Assembly (NCBI GenBank): GCA_018725535.1
Contig: QLUS01000004.1
Location: forward strand, 1-29,757
Source: Bacillota bacterium
GTDB lineage: Bacteria; Bacillota; UBA994
Direction of reading: 5' to 3'
DNA length: 29,757 nt
The number at the start of each line of letters is the position of its first letter. The stretch's first letter is position 1. Of the stretch, positions 22,167 to 29,757 are shown piece after piece. The translations under genes were made by a program, and so were the position numbers. The notes beneath the pieces are model-generated. The model did not search any database, was not told where the DNA came from, and saw only the letters and a list, made by a program, of their open reading frames with translations.

Positions 22167-22621
22167 CTTGTCAAACCAGCTTCACTCAAGATGCTCTTTG
22201 TGAGGTCGTGCATCGCGTCGCCATTCTCTGCATCGTGGTCAAAGCCAGCGAGGTGGAGGAGCCCGTGCACCAAAAGAAATGCCACCTCTCGCTCTAGGCT
22301 GTGGCCGTACTCCTCGGCCTGAGCTAGAGCACGCTCTAAAGAGATAACGATATCGCCAAGCAGCTTCGGTGCGCCTTCAGGCCTGATTAGCTCTTCCTCA
22401 CACGCGTCGGCGAAAGACAGCACGTCGGTGGGGCGGTCCTGCCCGCGGAAAGCTAAGTTTAAGCGCTGCATTTCTTTATCATCCACAAAGGCTAGGCTCA
22501 GTTCCGTGTCTTCACCGAGTGAAAGCTTCGTGGCTGCCTGTGTGGCGAGGTCAACCATTAGCACCGGTAGATGAGGGGGTAGGGGGTACTTGTCCTGCGC
22601 GTTCGTCCACAGCACCTGCAT
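22163..22621 (-). CDS. ybeY: Endoribonuclease YbeY (rRNA maturation)
   Basis: 152 residues from ATG 22621 with AAGGAGG 8 nt before it, so the start is firm. It acts in 16S rRNA 3'-end processing and ribosome quality control. The zinc-binding motif HGLLHLAGFDHD has H119, H123 and H129; FRGQDRPTDVLSFA and LLGDIVIS are family marks. The first 71 nt overlap the end of the HD phosphohydrolase gene, an unusually long overlap. Confidence 0.97.
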   Translation of the reverse strand: MQVLWTNAQDKYPLPPHLPVLMVDLATQAATKLSLGEDTELSLAFVDDKEMQRLNLAFRGQDRPTDVLSFADACEEELIRPEGAPKLLGDIVISLERALAQAEEYGHSLEREVAFLLVHGLLHLAGFDHDAENGDAMHDLTKSILSEAGLTR

Positions 22622-24668
22622 TCTTTAGTCCTCCTTGTTGGCCGGGGTACTCGATTCGATGGTGAAAAACGCCCGAAAGGATGCGCACAAAAGCGGTTCC
22701 AATCTTATCTAGTTCCCGGAGGGTCAGTTCGCTTTCATCGAGTTGCCCTGCATAGAGTCTTTCCCTAATCAGCCCATGGACCCTTTCCGCCACCTTAGCT
22801 GGCGTGGGCATTTTGGACGCCCGTACTGCGGCCTCAACCATGTCGGCTAACATGACAATGGCTGATTCCTTGGTGCGTGGGCGCGGTCCCTCGTAGGAGT
22901 AGTCTGCAGTTTCAACCACTTGACTCTGTTCTTGCGCCTTGGCAAAAAAGTACTGCACCATGGACGTACCGTGATGCTCCTTGATAAAGTCAATCAGTAC
23001 CGACGGAATCTTATGCTCTCTCGCCAAGCGCACACCGTCATTGACATGACTGATAATCACTGCAGCGCTTACCTGGGGCGGATACTGATTGTGCGGATTA
23101 TCCATCATAATTTGATTTTCAATAAAGAAGTAAGGACGCATCAGCTTGCCTACATCGTGGTAGTAGGCGCCAGCTCTAACTAAGAGCGCGTTTGCTTTTA
23201 CCTCTAGGGCCGCTGCCTCAGCGAGATTCGCCACTATGGCACTATGGTGATACGTTCCGGGCGCTTCAATCAAGAGCCGTTTCAGGAGCGGCTGATGCGG
23301 ATTCGACAGCTCAACTAGCCTAACGGACGAAGTCACGCCAAAAGCGTGCTCCAGAAACGGTAGAAAACCTATGGCCAAAACAGAGGACAATAAGCCGCCC
23401 GCAAGACCCCACACTAGGTCAATCAACACTTGCGGCCCTAAGCCTCCAAAGAGCAATCCAAGCGCCGCTATCGCCAGTACGTTCACCAAACCTACGGCCA
23501 TGCCCGTCCGCGCAAGGCCCCCACGGTGTTCTTGCGTGGTAGCGGAATAGACGCCTACTACCGTGCCCAAAAGCCCCACCATCAGGTAGCGAACTTCGTA
23601 TCCAACCAGTCCGACCATGAGGAGGCTCAGTGCACAACCCACGCTGAGCCCGACTTTAGGACTAAGTAGCACCGTAAGCAAAATGCTTGCCCCAGCTGTA
23701 GGAAAGAGGTACCCCGACAGGGTGGACAGACCTAGGCCAATGCCCAGCGCTCCGACATAGACCACTGCGATAAGTGTGAGTTCTACGCCGGTGCGGATGC
23801 TGTGTGGATACGTACGATAAAAGTATAGGGAAGGCACCCCTACAGCTATAAGCGCAAATAAAAAGCTGCCCGAGATCACCCTCCATTCGAAGGTGCGGCG
23901 CAAGAGACCGAGAGCTTGCAGCAACATAATCTCGCGCTCAGTCGCTATCTCTCCCTGCCCAATGACCTTCTCGCCAATCTGAACCATTACGGGATTAACC
24001 CTAGCTACAGCCTCAATCCGCAGCCGCTCAGTCGCAGCTTCATGGAAGCGCATGTTTGGAAGCATGATCCCTCGAGCTACCTCAGATACCAGTGTGCGAT
24101 ACGAGTCTCTAAGGCCAGAGTTCTGTAAAACTGTGACCGCTGCCGCGCGCGCACTCTCGAGCCCGTCTGCTTTGATGCCAAGTCTGTAGACCGGCCCAAG
24201 TGCTAACCTAAACTCAGCGAGCAGCTGCTCAACGCTGCCTGCATCTAGCGTAAGACCTGTCGTAAGAGCGCCGTCAGTAATGGCAAAGGTCAATCGCGCC
24301 CGTACCGCTTCCGCCCGTCTGCCCGCGTCAGGCTCGTTTTGGGCGGTTTGCACAAAGAAGTTTAATATGGACTCAGCCTCTCTGCTCACGCGTTCGATGA
24401 CCGTCGGGTCCTGCTCAAAAACCTCAGCTACTCCCTGCGCGGCCTGACGCCTAAGTAAAGCGGTGGTAAATGCATCCTCCACCATACGTGGCGCCCCGAT
24501 GTAGTGCGGGCTCGCTTGACCTACTTCGAGGTCTACAGCTTCCGGGACTAACGTGAGCACTAGCACCAGTGCCGTAATTGTGTAGACGGCCACGAGAAGC
24601 AGTCCCCGCTGCCAGAGGGTCTGCCCCTTGAGTGCCCGCCATAGCCGCTCAAGGCTTAGGTAACTCAT
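22551..24668 (-). CDS. 7TM-HD family phosphohydrolase (PgpH-type c-di-AMP phosphodiesterase)
   Basis: 705 residues. Domain order: an N-terminal membrane helix (~20-42), a large extracellular region (~45-260), seven membrane helices (~263-440), and a C-terminal cytoplasmic HD domain with GTYHHSAIVANLAEAAA (471-487), YYHDVGKL (502-509) and IISHVNDGVRLAREH. In Listeria PgpH this class degrades c-di-AMP, which is the likely role here. The ATG at 24668 follows the phoH stop with no gap (TAAATG) and has AAGGTGG upstream. The C-terminal tail after YPGQQGG is unconserved and overlaps ybeY. Confidence 0.94.
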   Translation of the reverse strand: MSYLSLERLWRALKGQTLWQRGLLLVAVYTITALVLVLTLVPEAVDLEVGQASPHYIGAPRMVEDAFTTALLRRQAAQGVAEVFEQDPTVIERVSREAESILNFFVQTAQNEPDAGRRAEAVRARLTFAITDGALTTGLTLDAGSVEQLLAEFRLALGPVYRLGIKADGLESARAAAVTVLQNSGLRDSYRTLVSEVARGIMLPNMRFHEAATERLRIEAVARVNPVMVQIGEKVIGQGEIATEREIMLLQALGLLRRTFEWRVISGSFLFALIAVGVPSLYFYRTYPHSIRTGVELTLIAVVYVGALGIGLGLSTLSGYLFPTAGASILLTVLLSPKVGLSVGCALSLLMVGLVGYEVRYLMVGLLGTVVGVYSATTQEHRGGLARTGMAVGLVNVLAIAALGLLFGGLGPQVLIDLVWGLAGGLLSSVLAIGFLPFLEHAFGVTSSVRLVELSNPHQPLLKRLLIEAPGTYHHSAIVANLAEAAALEVKANALLVRAGAYYHDVGKLMRPYFFIENQIMMDNPHNQYPPQVSAAVIISHVNDGVRLAREHKIPSVLIDFIKEHHGTSMVQYFFAKAQEQSQVVETADYSYEGPRPRTKESAIVMLADMVEAAVRASKMPTPAKVAERVHGLIRERLYAGQLDESELTLRELDKIGTAFVRILSGVFHHRIEYPGQQGGLKNAGAVDERAGQVPPTPSSTGANG

Positions 24669-25643
24669 TTACCCACCTTCCCGTGTGGTGTTAACCTCAT
24701 AGGCTTGGATTATTTTTTGTACGAGAGCATGACGGATGACATCGGTGTGTGAGAGGTAGACGAAGGCTATCCCCTCGATATCGGTCAATACTCGCTTGGC
24801 GTCCATTAATCCGGACACTTTACTGCGCGGCAGGTCTGCCTGCGTTAGATCACCTGTCACCACGGCTCGCGACCCAAACCCTAGGCGAGTGAGAAACATC
24901 TTCATCTGCTCGGGTGTCGTGTTTTGTGCCTCATCGAGGATGACATAGGCATCGTCGAGCGTGCGACCGCGCATGTAGGCGAGCGGGGCAACCTCGATGA
25001 TGCCCTTTCCCATGTTCTTGGCAAATGTCTCGACGCCCATAATATCATACAGCGCGTCATACAAGGGGCGCAGATACGGGTCTACTTTGTCTTGCATGTC
25101 GCCCGGCAAGAAGCCCAGACTCTCCCCTGCCTCGACCGCCGGACGAGTGAGCACCAGTCGGCTCACCTCCCGCGCTCTTAGCGCGGCTACCGCATGCGCC
25201 ATGGCGAGGTAAGTCTTACCAGTACCCGCTGGCCCAATGCCAAAAACAATGTCGTGCGCGCGTAAGGCCTCCAAGTATCTTTTCTGGCCCGCAGTCTTGG
25301 GCCGAATTTGCTTGCCGCGCGTAGTTTGCATAATAACGTCGCTCGCCAGCGACACGTTGCGCACGGCCTGTCCTTCCCCATCTAAACGCAAAAGATACGT
25401 CACGTCCCCTCGACCCAGCTCGCCCCCGCTACGCAAAAGCTCGAGCATCCCTTTGACTACTTGCTCAACCTTAAAGACATGCTGGTCGGGCCCGGCTATC
25501 ACCATTTCGTTGTCCTTGCTGAAAATCCTGACGGGAAAGGCAGCCTCGATGGCACGCAGATTCTCGTCATGCAGGCCGAAAAGCTTGACCGCCTCGCTGT
25601 TGTCGCGGATAATGAGCTTCACTTCTTTGCCTTCGATTACCAT
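24669..25643 (-). CDS. phoH: PhoH family ATPase (YbeZ-type)
   Basis: 324 residues. A cytoplasmic P-loop ATPase linked to RNA metabolism and ribosome maturation, usually next to ybeY. N-terminal KH-like part (residues ~1-75: LFGLHDENLRAIEAAFPVRI). Walker A GIGPAGTGKTYLA (135-147) follows KTAGQKRYLEALRAHDIVF; LTRPAVEAGESLGFLPGD is the PhoH signature; Walker B AYVILDEAQNTTPEQMKMFLTR. It overlaps the yqfD stop by 7 nt and abuts the HD gene. Confidence 0.97.
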   Translation of the reverse strand: MVIEGKEVKLIIRDNSEAVKLFGLHDENLRAIEAAFPVRIFSKDNEMVIAGPDQHVFKVEQVVKGMLELLRSGGELGRGDVTYLLRLDGEGQAVRNVSLASDVIMQTTRGKQIRPKTAGQKRYLEALRAHDIVFGIGPAGTGKTYLAMAHAVAALRAREVSRLVLTRPAVEAGESLGFLPGDMQDKVDPYLRPLYDALYDIMGVETFAKNMGKGIIEVAPLAYMRGRTLDDAYVILDEAQNTTPEQMKMFLTRLGFGSRAVVTGDLTQADLPRSKVSGLMDAKRVLTDIEGIAFVYLSHTDVIRHALVQKIIQAYEVNTTREGG

Positions 25644-26593
25644 ACCCTCCCACTATTGCCGTGGCACGAATGCGCAATGTCTTCAAGTGTCTCCATTAGG
25701 ACGCGTACATAGACTGCCGTCTTGTCGTCATTCCACCGCACATCAATCCTACTATCTGATATTTTAACCCCGCTTGGTAGACTCACTCGTAGCCTAGACT
25801 GCGCTGCGGAAGTGGCCGCTGCCTCGGCCTCGTTAGCGCTTAACACGGTCTGTGAGCGAATCACCTCGCGAAAGGTAACGGTGATATGTTCGACACCGGG
25901 CAGCAAATTCCTCTTTAGGGTAGTCGCCTCATACAGCGCATAGGGTGCGGTCATGGGACCCGACAGATGCATTTCGCGTCCGCCTATGCGCACGAACTCG
26001 CGTATGGCGAGGCGCCCGGTGGCGTTTTGCACTACCCGCGCAAGTTCCATCGACCCAACCGCCTCATACCACACCCGCGCTTCTACTAAACCATTGGCAT
26101 GGCCTCCTGTGGCTGTCGCACCGCTAAGCAATACCTGCCCTGCGGCCACAGTATCGCCTCGTTTTACTCTTGCTTCGCCGCTAAAAGCAATGATTCGGGT
26201 ATATCCCCGCACGGGCGGCCACAATATCTCCCGGTAAGCGTAAGAGGGGGGAACCACGGCGCGATCTACCAACTGCACGACTGCCAAGCTCCCCTTCAGG
26301 CGCACCCCGGCCCACGCCAGTTCCGGAAACTCCCTTAATATGGCTGTAGACACCCGCTCTGTGTCAATCTCATGCCTCCAAACCCCTACGTAAAGGCCCG
26401 TTTGACGCAAAACTTGCAGGACATCTGCAGACTCAACTTGTTTGCTCCCCTCCACCTGCACTCGCCAAACCATGCTTGTCAGCACCCACAGCAAACCTGC
26501 AAAGAGGAGCGCGCCCAAAGAGAAGAACAAACGTCGCCTAGCGCGCTGCAACAAGAAGGGGAGGCCCCGGTGGCAAAGTACCTCCCCTGACAC
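25637..26593 (-). CDS. yqfD: Sporulation protein YqfD, C-terminal main part (frameshifted gene)
   Basis: 318 codons from a GTG at 26593. After the start comes HRGLPFLLQRARRRLFFSLGALLFAGLLWVLTS, the conserved basic stretch plus membrane helix of YqfD. Then the extracytoplasmic part with WRVQVEGSKQVESADVLQVLRQTGLYVGVWR, a FtsQ/POTRA-like repeat, and PPVRGYTRIIAFSGEARVKRGDTVAAGQVLLSG. YqfD is needed for efficient sporulation in B. subtilis. The normal N-terminal ~65 residues are found in the -1 frame just upstream (26479-26787). One extra G in the GGGG run at 26584-26587 would fuse them as KYRCQ-GEVLCHRGLPF. So the gene is either truly broken or carries a one-base sequencing error. Confidence 0.88.
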   Translation of the reverse strand: MSGEVLCHRGLPFLLQRARRRLFFSLGALLFAGLLWVLTSMVWRVQVEGSKQVESADVLQVLRQTGLYVGVWRHEIDTERVSTAILREFPELAWAGVRLKGSLAVVQLVDRAVVPPSYAYREILWPPVRGYTRIIAFSGEARVKRGDTVAAGQVLLSGATATGGHANGLVEARVWYEAVGSMELARVVQNATGRLAIREFVRIGGREMHLSGPMTAPYALYEATTLKRNLLPGVEHITVTFREVIRSQTVLSANEAEAAATSAAQSRLRVSLPSGVKISDSRIDVRWNDDKTAVYVRVLMETLEDIAHSCHGNSGRVW

Positions 26594-26787
26594 CGGTATT
26601 TCCGTGCGGGGTTACGCATAGAGAGAAATCCACGCACTATTGAGCAAAACAGTACATGGCCCCCACGATGTCGGATGCCCCATTGCGGTATGCCTTGGCG
26701 CGCGCATTCGCTGATGAACGCGGCTTGGTTCTGCCCGGACAGCTTAAGCAAGAGAAAACCCGTGCGATAATTCATCAGCTTAGTCAT
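26479..26787 (-). CDS. yqfD: Sporulation protein YqfD, N-terminal fragment (other frame)
   Basis: From ATG 26787 the frame reads MTKLMNYRTGFLLLKLSG, then AAFISECARQGIPQWGIRHRGG, then GFLSMRNPARKYRCQ: the cytoplasmic N-terminus of YqfD. After ~26590 the frame leaves the family sequence and runs as unrelated, Cys- and Ser-rich translation to a stop at 26479. The ATG overlaps the yqfC stop by 8 nt, the usual yqfC-yqfD coupling. An intact gene would span 25637-26787. Confidence 0.85.
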   Translation of the reverse strand: MTKLMNYRTGFLLLKLSGQNQAAFISECARQGIPQWGIRHRGGHVLFCSIVRGFLSMRNPARKYRCQGRYFATGASPSCCSALGDVCSSLWARSSLQVCCGC

Positions 26788-27061
26788 GCGTGGCGGTTCC
26801 CTCAAAGACTAGCGCGATAACCTTGCCTGTGACAACAATTCCGCCTGTTTGGATAGTGCGCAGCGATAAATTCTCTCCCGCTATGCGCAACACTCTGTGT
26901 GCCAGCTCAACAACTAGTTCGGTATCACTAAAGGGGAGAACGCCGCGCGGGTTCTCTATACTGACTTCTTCACAGCCAATTGCAGTGATGCGCGGCAGGT
27001 CAAGAAAAACATCCTGCGGCAGATCAAGCACCGAGCCAAACAGGCGACGCAACCTCGCCAC
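26780..27061 (-). CDS. yqfC: Sporulation protein YqfC (YabP/YqfC family)
   Basis: 93 residues from a GTG at 27061, with GGAGGAGG 8 nt before it; a GTG at 27070 overlaps that ribosome binding site and is rejected. The core LDLPQDVFLDLPRITAIGCEEVSIENPRGVLPFSDTELVV matches YqfC, followed by a strand-rich second half. YqfC is made under SigE in the mother cell of B. subtilis. It is always paired with yqfD, as here. The 62 bp between the rpsU terminator and this gene should hold its promoter; I see no convincing SigE or SigA match. Confidence 0.94.
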   Translation of the reverse strand: MARLRRLFGSVLDLPQDVFLDLPRITAIGCEEVSIENPRGVLPFSDTELVVELAHRVLRIAGENLSLRTIQTGGIVVTGKVIALVFEGTATHD

Positions 27062-27123
27062 GTAGATCACCTCCTCCTAGAAAAATATGTAGAAAAACGC
27101 GCTTACAGCACTATTAACGCAGC

Positions 27124-27150
27124 AAAAAGGCGCTGCCGACGGCAACGCCT
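27124..27150 (-). terminator. Terminator of rpsU
   Basis: Minus strand: AGGCGTTGCCGTCGGCAGCGCC followed by TTTTT. Stem GGCG-TGCC / GGCA-CGCC with one mismatch, loop GTC. It lies 28 nt after the rpsU stop. Confidence 0.88.
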
Positions 27151-27178
27151 CCGTGAGAGTGACCAAGGCGAGAGGGAG

Positions 27179-27355
27179 CTAGGTGAACTTGCGCTTACGC
27201 GCTGCTTCGGATTTCTTCTTCCTGCGCACACTAGGCTTTTCATAATGCTCACGCTTACGCACTTCAGACATAACCCCTGACCTCTGGCACTGACGCTTAA
27301 AGCGTTTTAGCGCTTGGTCAAGACTTTCGTCTTTGCGAATCTTAACTTCTGACAT
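27179..27355 (-). CDS. rpsU: 30S ribosomal protein S21
   Basis: 58 residues: begins MSEVKIRKDESLDQALKRF, then KRQCQRSGVMSEVRKREHYEKPSVRRKKKS and a basic tail AARKRKFT. Length and sequence are those of bacterial S21. ATG at 27355 is preceded by GGGAGGG. It has its own promoter (27426-27453) and terminator (27124-27150), so it can be expressed apart from the genes on either side. In many Firmicutes yqeY comes next; here yqfC follows directly. Confidence 0.97.
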   Translation of the reverse strand: MSEVKIRKDESLDQALKRFKRQCQRSGVMSEVRKREHYEKPSVRRKKKSEAARKRKFT

Positions 27356-27425
27356 TAAATTTCCCTCCCTCCGCCACTAACAACTGCTCGGAGAAGTCTC
27401 GGACTTTAATACCATGCCTTTTATT

Positions 27426-27453
27426 ATTGTAGCACAGCAAAGGGCAGTGTCAA
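27426..27453 (-). promoter_or_regulatory. SigmaA promoter of rpsU
   Basis: Minus strand: TTGACA (27448-27453), 16-nt spacer, TACAAT (27426-27431). It starts 3 bp after the HIT gene stop and gives a ~65-nt leader before rpsU. Confidence 0.82.
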
Positions 27454-27455
27454 CC

Positions 27456-27806
27456 CTAGCCCGGCGGCCACGCCAAGCTCCTCCCGGCCAGTATATGGAA
27501 ATGAAGGTGGTCTACGGTCTGTCCCCCGCCCTTGCCGGCATTGCTGACGACGCGAAATCCGCCCTCCTGCAGGCCCTCCCGCCGAGTAATATCGCCGATA
27601 GCGCGGAAAATGTGGTCGCCAAGTTTAAGCTCGCACACTTCCGGAGCATCCACACGCGGTACGTGCACCTTAGGGACAACGAGGATGTGCACGGGAGCTA
27701 CGGGGTTAACGTCGCGAAAGCCAACCACATGATCGTCCTCGTAGAGGATGCTGGCGGGTATCTCCCGCGCTACAATCCGACAGAAAACACAAGACAAATC
27801 GCTCAC
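27456..27806 (-). CDS. HIT-family nucleotide-binding hydrolase (HinT-like)
   Basis: 116 residues from a GTG at 27806. The family cleaves nucleoside phosphoramidates and related AMP conjugates. The N-terminal CVFC (C6, C9) zinc half-site, FCRIVAREIPASILYEDD, the VAPVHILVVPKVH strand and the catalytic histidine triad H100-x-H102-x-H104 (VDHLHFHILAG) are visible. The mtaB-HIT-rpsU order is standard in Firmicutes. It is 13 bp after mtaB and probably co-transcribed from upstream of rsmE. Confidence 0.95.
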   Translation of the reverse strand: MSDLSCVFCRIVAREIPASILYEDDHVVGFRDVNPVAPVHILVVPKVHVPRVDAPEVCELKLGDHIFRAIGDITRREGLQEGGFRVVSNAGKGGGQTVDHLHFHILAGRSLAWPPG

Positions 27807-27819
27807 CTCACTTCTTCTG

Positions 27820-29139
27820 TTACTGTATATTCTGCTCCACGCAACGAACTCCTGCTGCCTTTACGCCTAGAGATGTGGCAGAGATGACTCGGACAGTAAC
27901 GATGTCGCCTATCGTACCGACGCTAAGCGGGAGATACGCCTTAACGTAGGACGTCGTGTACCCTGCGCATTCATCGCCTTCGCTAGATTCCACCAGCACT
28001 TCTATTTGTCGCCCTATCAAGCCTCGGTTAAATTTCAGTGCCTCAACTAGGGACTCTGCTTGCAGCGTAGCCGCTCGCTTTGTCTTTACTGCCGCCGAGA
28101 TTTGGACGGGCATCGCGGCTGCAGGCGTACCGTCGCGGCGCGAATACCTAAAGACATGTAAGCGCGAAAAACCTATTCGCGAAACTAGGGCAATGGTCTC
28201 CTCAAACTCGGCTTCGCTTTCACCCGGGAAACCAACCATGATATCAGTCGTAATCCCTATGTTTGGTCTAGCCTCGCGCAAACTGTTCACCACGGCAAGG
28301 TATTCCTCCGCCGTGTAGCGTCGCCCCATTCGGCTAAGTACGCCATTACTTCCGCTCTGCAAAGGAAGATGGATATGGGCGCAAAGCTTTCTGTTCTCTC
28401 TAAACTGCTGCAGTAAGGGAGCGGTAATATCGTTCGGCTCCACCGACCCTAAGCGCAAGCGCTGCAGGCCCTCTACAGCAGAGAGTGCGGCTATTAGGTT
28501 AGCGAGAGAAGTCGCTTGGGTAAGGTCGCGCCCGTAGGCTCCTAGATGAATGCCGCTCAACACAATTTCACGGAATCCCTGCGCGACGAGACCTCGCACT
28601 TGCTCTACAGACGCGCTGAGCGGGAGCGAACGCTCCCGGCCTCGGGCATAAGGAATAATACAGTAGGCGCAGTATTGGTCGCACCCGTCCTGGACTTTCA
28701 GCGTGGCTCGCACGCGCGATGAGCTGAAATCCTCCGAAATCACCTCAAAGGGAGTATCGCTAGACCACGGCGTAACCAAAGTAACCGCAGTGCTTCTGTC
28801 CTGTAGCTGCTCTGTCACGAGCTCCACAATCTTGGCTTTGTCGTTGCTGCCTACCAGCAGGTCTACTCCCGCCTCTGTGGCCTTCTCAAGCGACACCTGC
28901 GGGCAGCAGCCCGCCAATACCACTATCGCTTCGCTGTATCGCCGCTTCTGACGCCGCGCGAGACTAAGCGACTTGCGCTCGGCCTCGCCAGTCACGGCGC
29001 AAGAATTGATCACATATACGTCCGCGCGCTCTGTAAAGGACACTTCTTGGAAACCTGCGACCTGAAAGCGGGCCGCGAGCGCACCTGTTTCTTGTTGGTT
29101 AACTTTGCAGCCGAGGGTGTGAAACCCCACCGTCGTCAT
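27820..29139 (-). CDS. mtaB: tRNA t6A37 methylthiotransferase MtaB
   Basis: 439 residues from ATG 29139 with GGGAGG before it. A radical-SAM enzyme that adds a methylthio group to t6A37 in tRNAs reading ANN codons. N-terminal UPF0004 domain with three cluster Cys (C11 HTLGCKVNQ, C47 INSCAVT, C78/79 LAGCCPQ). Radical SAM motif CxxxCxxC at C153, C157 and C160 (CDQYCAYC) followed by IIPYARG. GFPGESEAEFEET is the SAM-binding area, and a C-terminal TRAM domain begins near IGRQIEVLVES. It overlaps rsmE by 41 nt. A longer form from 29166 is possible but starts before the better ribosome binding site. Confidence 0.96.
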   Translation of the reverse strand: MTTVGFHTLGCKVNQQETGALAARFQVAGFQEVSFTERADVYVINSCAVTGEAERKSLSLARRQKRRYSEAIVVLAGCCPQVSLEKATEAGVDLLVGSNDKAKIVELVTEQLQDRSTAVTLVTPWSSDTPFEVISEDFSSSRVRATLKVQDGCDQYCAYCIIPYARGRERSLPLSASVEQVRGLVAQGFREIVLSGIHLGAYGRDLTQATSLANLIAALSAVEGLQRLRLGSVEPNDITAPLLQQFRENRKLCAHIHLPLQSGSNGVLSRMGRRYTAEEYLAVVNSLREARPNIGITTDIMVGFPGESEAEFEETIALVSRIGFSRLHVFRYSRRDGTPAAAMPVQISAAVKTKRAATLQAESLVEALKFNRGLIGRQIEVLVESSEGDECAGYTTSYVKAYLPLSVGTIGDIVTVRVISATSLGVKAAGVRCVEQNIQ

Positions 29140-29757
29140 TTTGACCTCCCATGTCTCCGAGCTCATACATCACTGTGCTTAGCAGAGCAAGTGCTGCGGT
29201 CTCCGTCCTGAGAATCCTAGGCCCGAGCGTAACGGGGATGAAACCGCACGCGCGCGCGCGATCTACTTCGTCTCGCGACAGACCGCCTTCCGGCCCCACC
29301 AGACAGACCACACTGCCTATGCTGCTGCCCCCCGCACTAGTGCGCCGCAGGACTTCTTTCAATCCATGGCCGTCCACCTCGTAGGCCACAAGCTTTAAAG
29401 AAGCTGTCGCCTGAGCTACCGCTAAGGAGAAGTCAAGCGGCAAGCTTATCTCAGGGACAATGGCGCGGCCGCTCTGTTTCGCTGCCTCCGACGCTATTGC
29501 CTGCCAGCGCGTAACGCGCGCGGCGGCTTTAGCGTGGGGAAGCGTGGCTATAGAACGGCTGCAGGCTACAGGCATCACGCGCACCACTCCGAGCTCTACC
29601 GCCTTCTGGATAATAAACTCGAGCTTGTCCCCCTTAGGCATTCCCTGCAACAGAGTCACCCCTAATTTGGCCTCGGGGCTTACTAGTTGCTCAGTGAATA
29701 TTACGCTAACCTCGCCCGCACTAACGCCTGTAATGACGGCGCGAAAAACCTGGGCCT
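29099..29757 (-). CDS. rsmE: 16S rRNA m3U1498 methyltransferase RsmE (N-terminus beyond window)
   Basis: The frame is open to the right edge: 218 codons are visible of a family length near 245. The edge sequence QVFRAVITGVSAGEVSVIF belongs to the N-terminal PUA-like barrel. Then LLQGMPKGDKLEFIIQKAVELGV, PVACSRSIATLP and the SPOUT knot with VCLVGPEGGLSRDEVD and TLGPRILRTETAALALLS, all family hallmarks. A GTG near 29659 is internal, not the start. It overlaps mtaB by 41 nt and starts the visible part of the housekeeping operon. Confidence 0.95.
   Translation of the reverse strand, partial: AQVFRAVITGVSAGEVSVIFTEQLVSPEAKLGVTLLQGMPKGDKLEFIIQKAVELGVVRVMPVACSRSIATLPHAKAAARVTRWQAIASEAAKQSGRAIVPEISLPLDFSLAVAQATASLKLVAYEVDGHGLKEVLRRTSAGGSSIGSVVCLVGPEGGLSRDEVDRARACGFIPVTLGPRILRTETAALALLSTVMYELGDMGGQNDDGGVSHPRLQS

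Noticed and set aside
27062..27123. SigE promoter for yqfC (CATATTTT-like element)
   Set aside because: A partial -10 resemblance only; no matching -35 at the right distance, so not listed.
27414..27887. Plus-strand reading frame of 157 codons opposite the HIT gene
   Set aside because: It is the complement of a clear HIT-family gene and has no recognisable similarity or start signal.

Overview
The window reads as part of the chromosome of a spore-forming, low-to-mid-GC Gram-positive bacterium (Firmicutes/Bacillota, probably a Clostridia-type lineage). The evidence is the conserved block rsmE-mtaB-HIT-rpsU-yqfC-yqfD-phoH-HD phosphohydrolase-ybeY-dgkA-cdd-era-recO-PPDK regulator-dnaG-rpoD, in the order known from Firmicutes. 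Sporulation genes yqfC and yqfD, strong AGGAGG ribosome binding sites, GTG and TTG starts and CCA-encoding tRNAs fit the same picture. Species cannot be named from this sequence.

Left part (1-7403): the N-terminal half of a SWIM/SNF2 helicase that is split by a 7-bp tandem duplication; a GNAT protein with its own promoter and terminator; selO; a DinJ/YafQ-type toxin-antitoxin pair; a decayed GNAT pseudogene carrying a 30-bp direct repeat; an EFR1-type flavodoxin/ferredoxin protein; and a fusion of a DUF454 membrane domain with a YgbA_NO domain.

Middle part (7454-14234): a tightly overlapping seven-gene operon with a divergent Crp/Fnr regulator. Four genes form a NitT/TauT/SsuABC-like importer (ATPase, two permeases, and an exported binding protein with an N-terminal stalk domain). 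The three promoter-proximal genes encode a HypB/G3E-like GTPase with Cys motifs, a free-standing ABC ATPase, and a periplasmic-binding-protein-like protein with no signal peptide. This combination is the best candidate in the window for an undescribed system: my inference is an uptake system coupled to intracellular handling or insertion of its substrate, perhaps a metal or cofactor.

Right part (14240-29757): a two-gene tRNA unit (tRNA-Asn, tRNA with CAT anticodon) with a strong promoter and terminator, then the housekeeping macro-operon transcribed leftward. Within it yqfD is broken by an apparent one-base loss in a G run. deoC and a DUF502 gene are interspersed. rpsU is too short for usual ORF length limits but is clear, and has its own promoter and terminator. 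No stretch over 300 bases lacks a gene or pseudogene.
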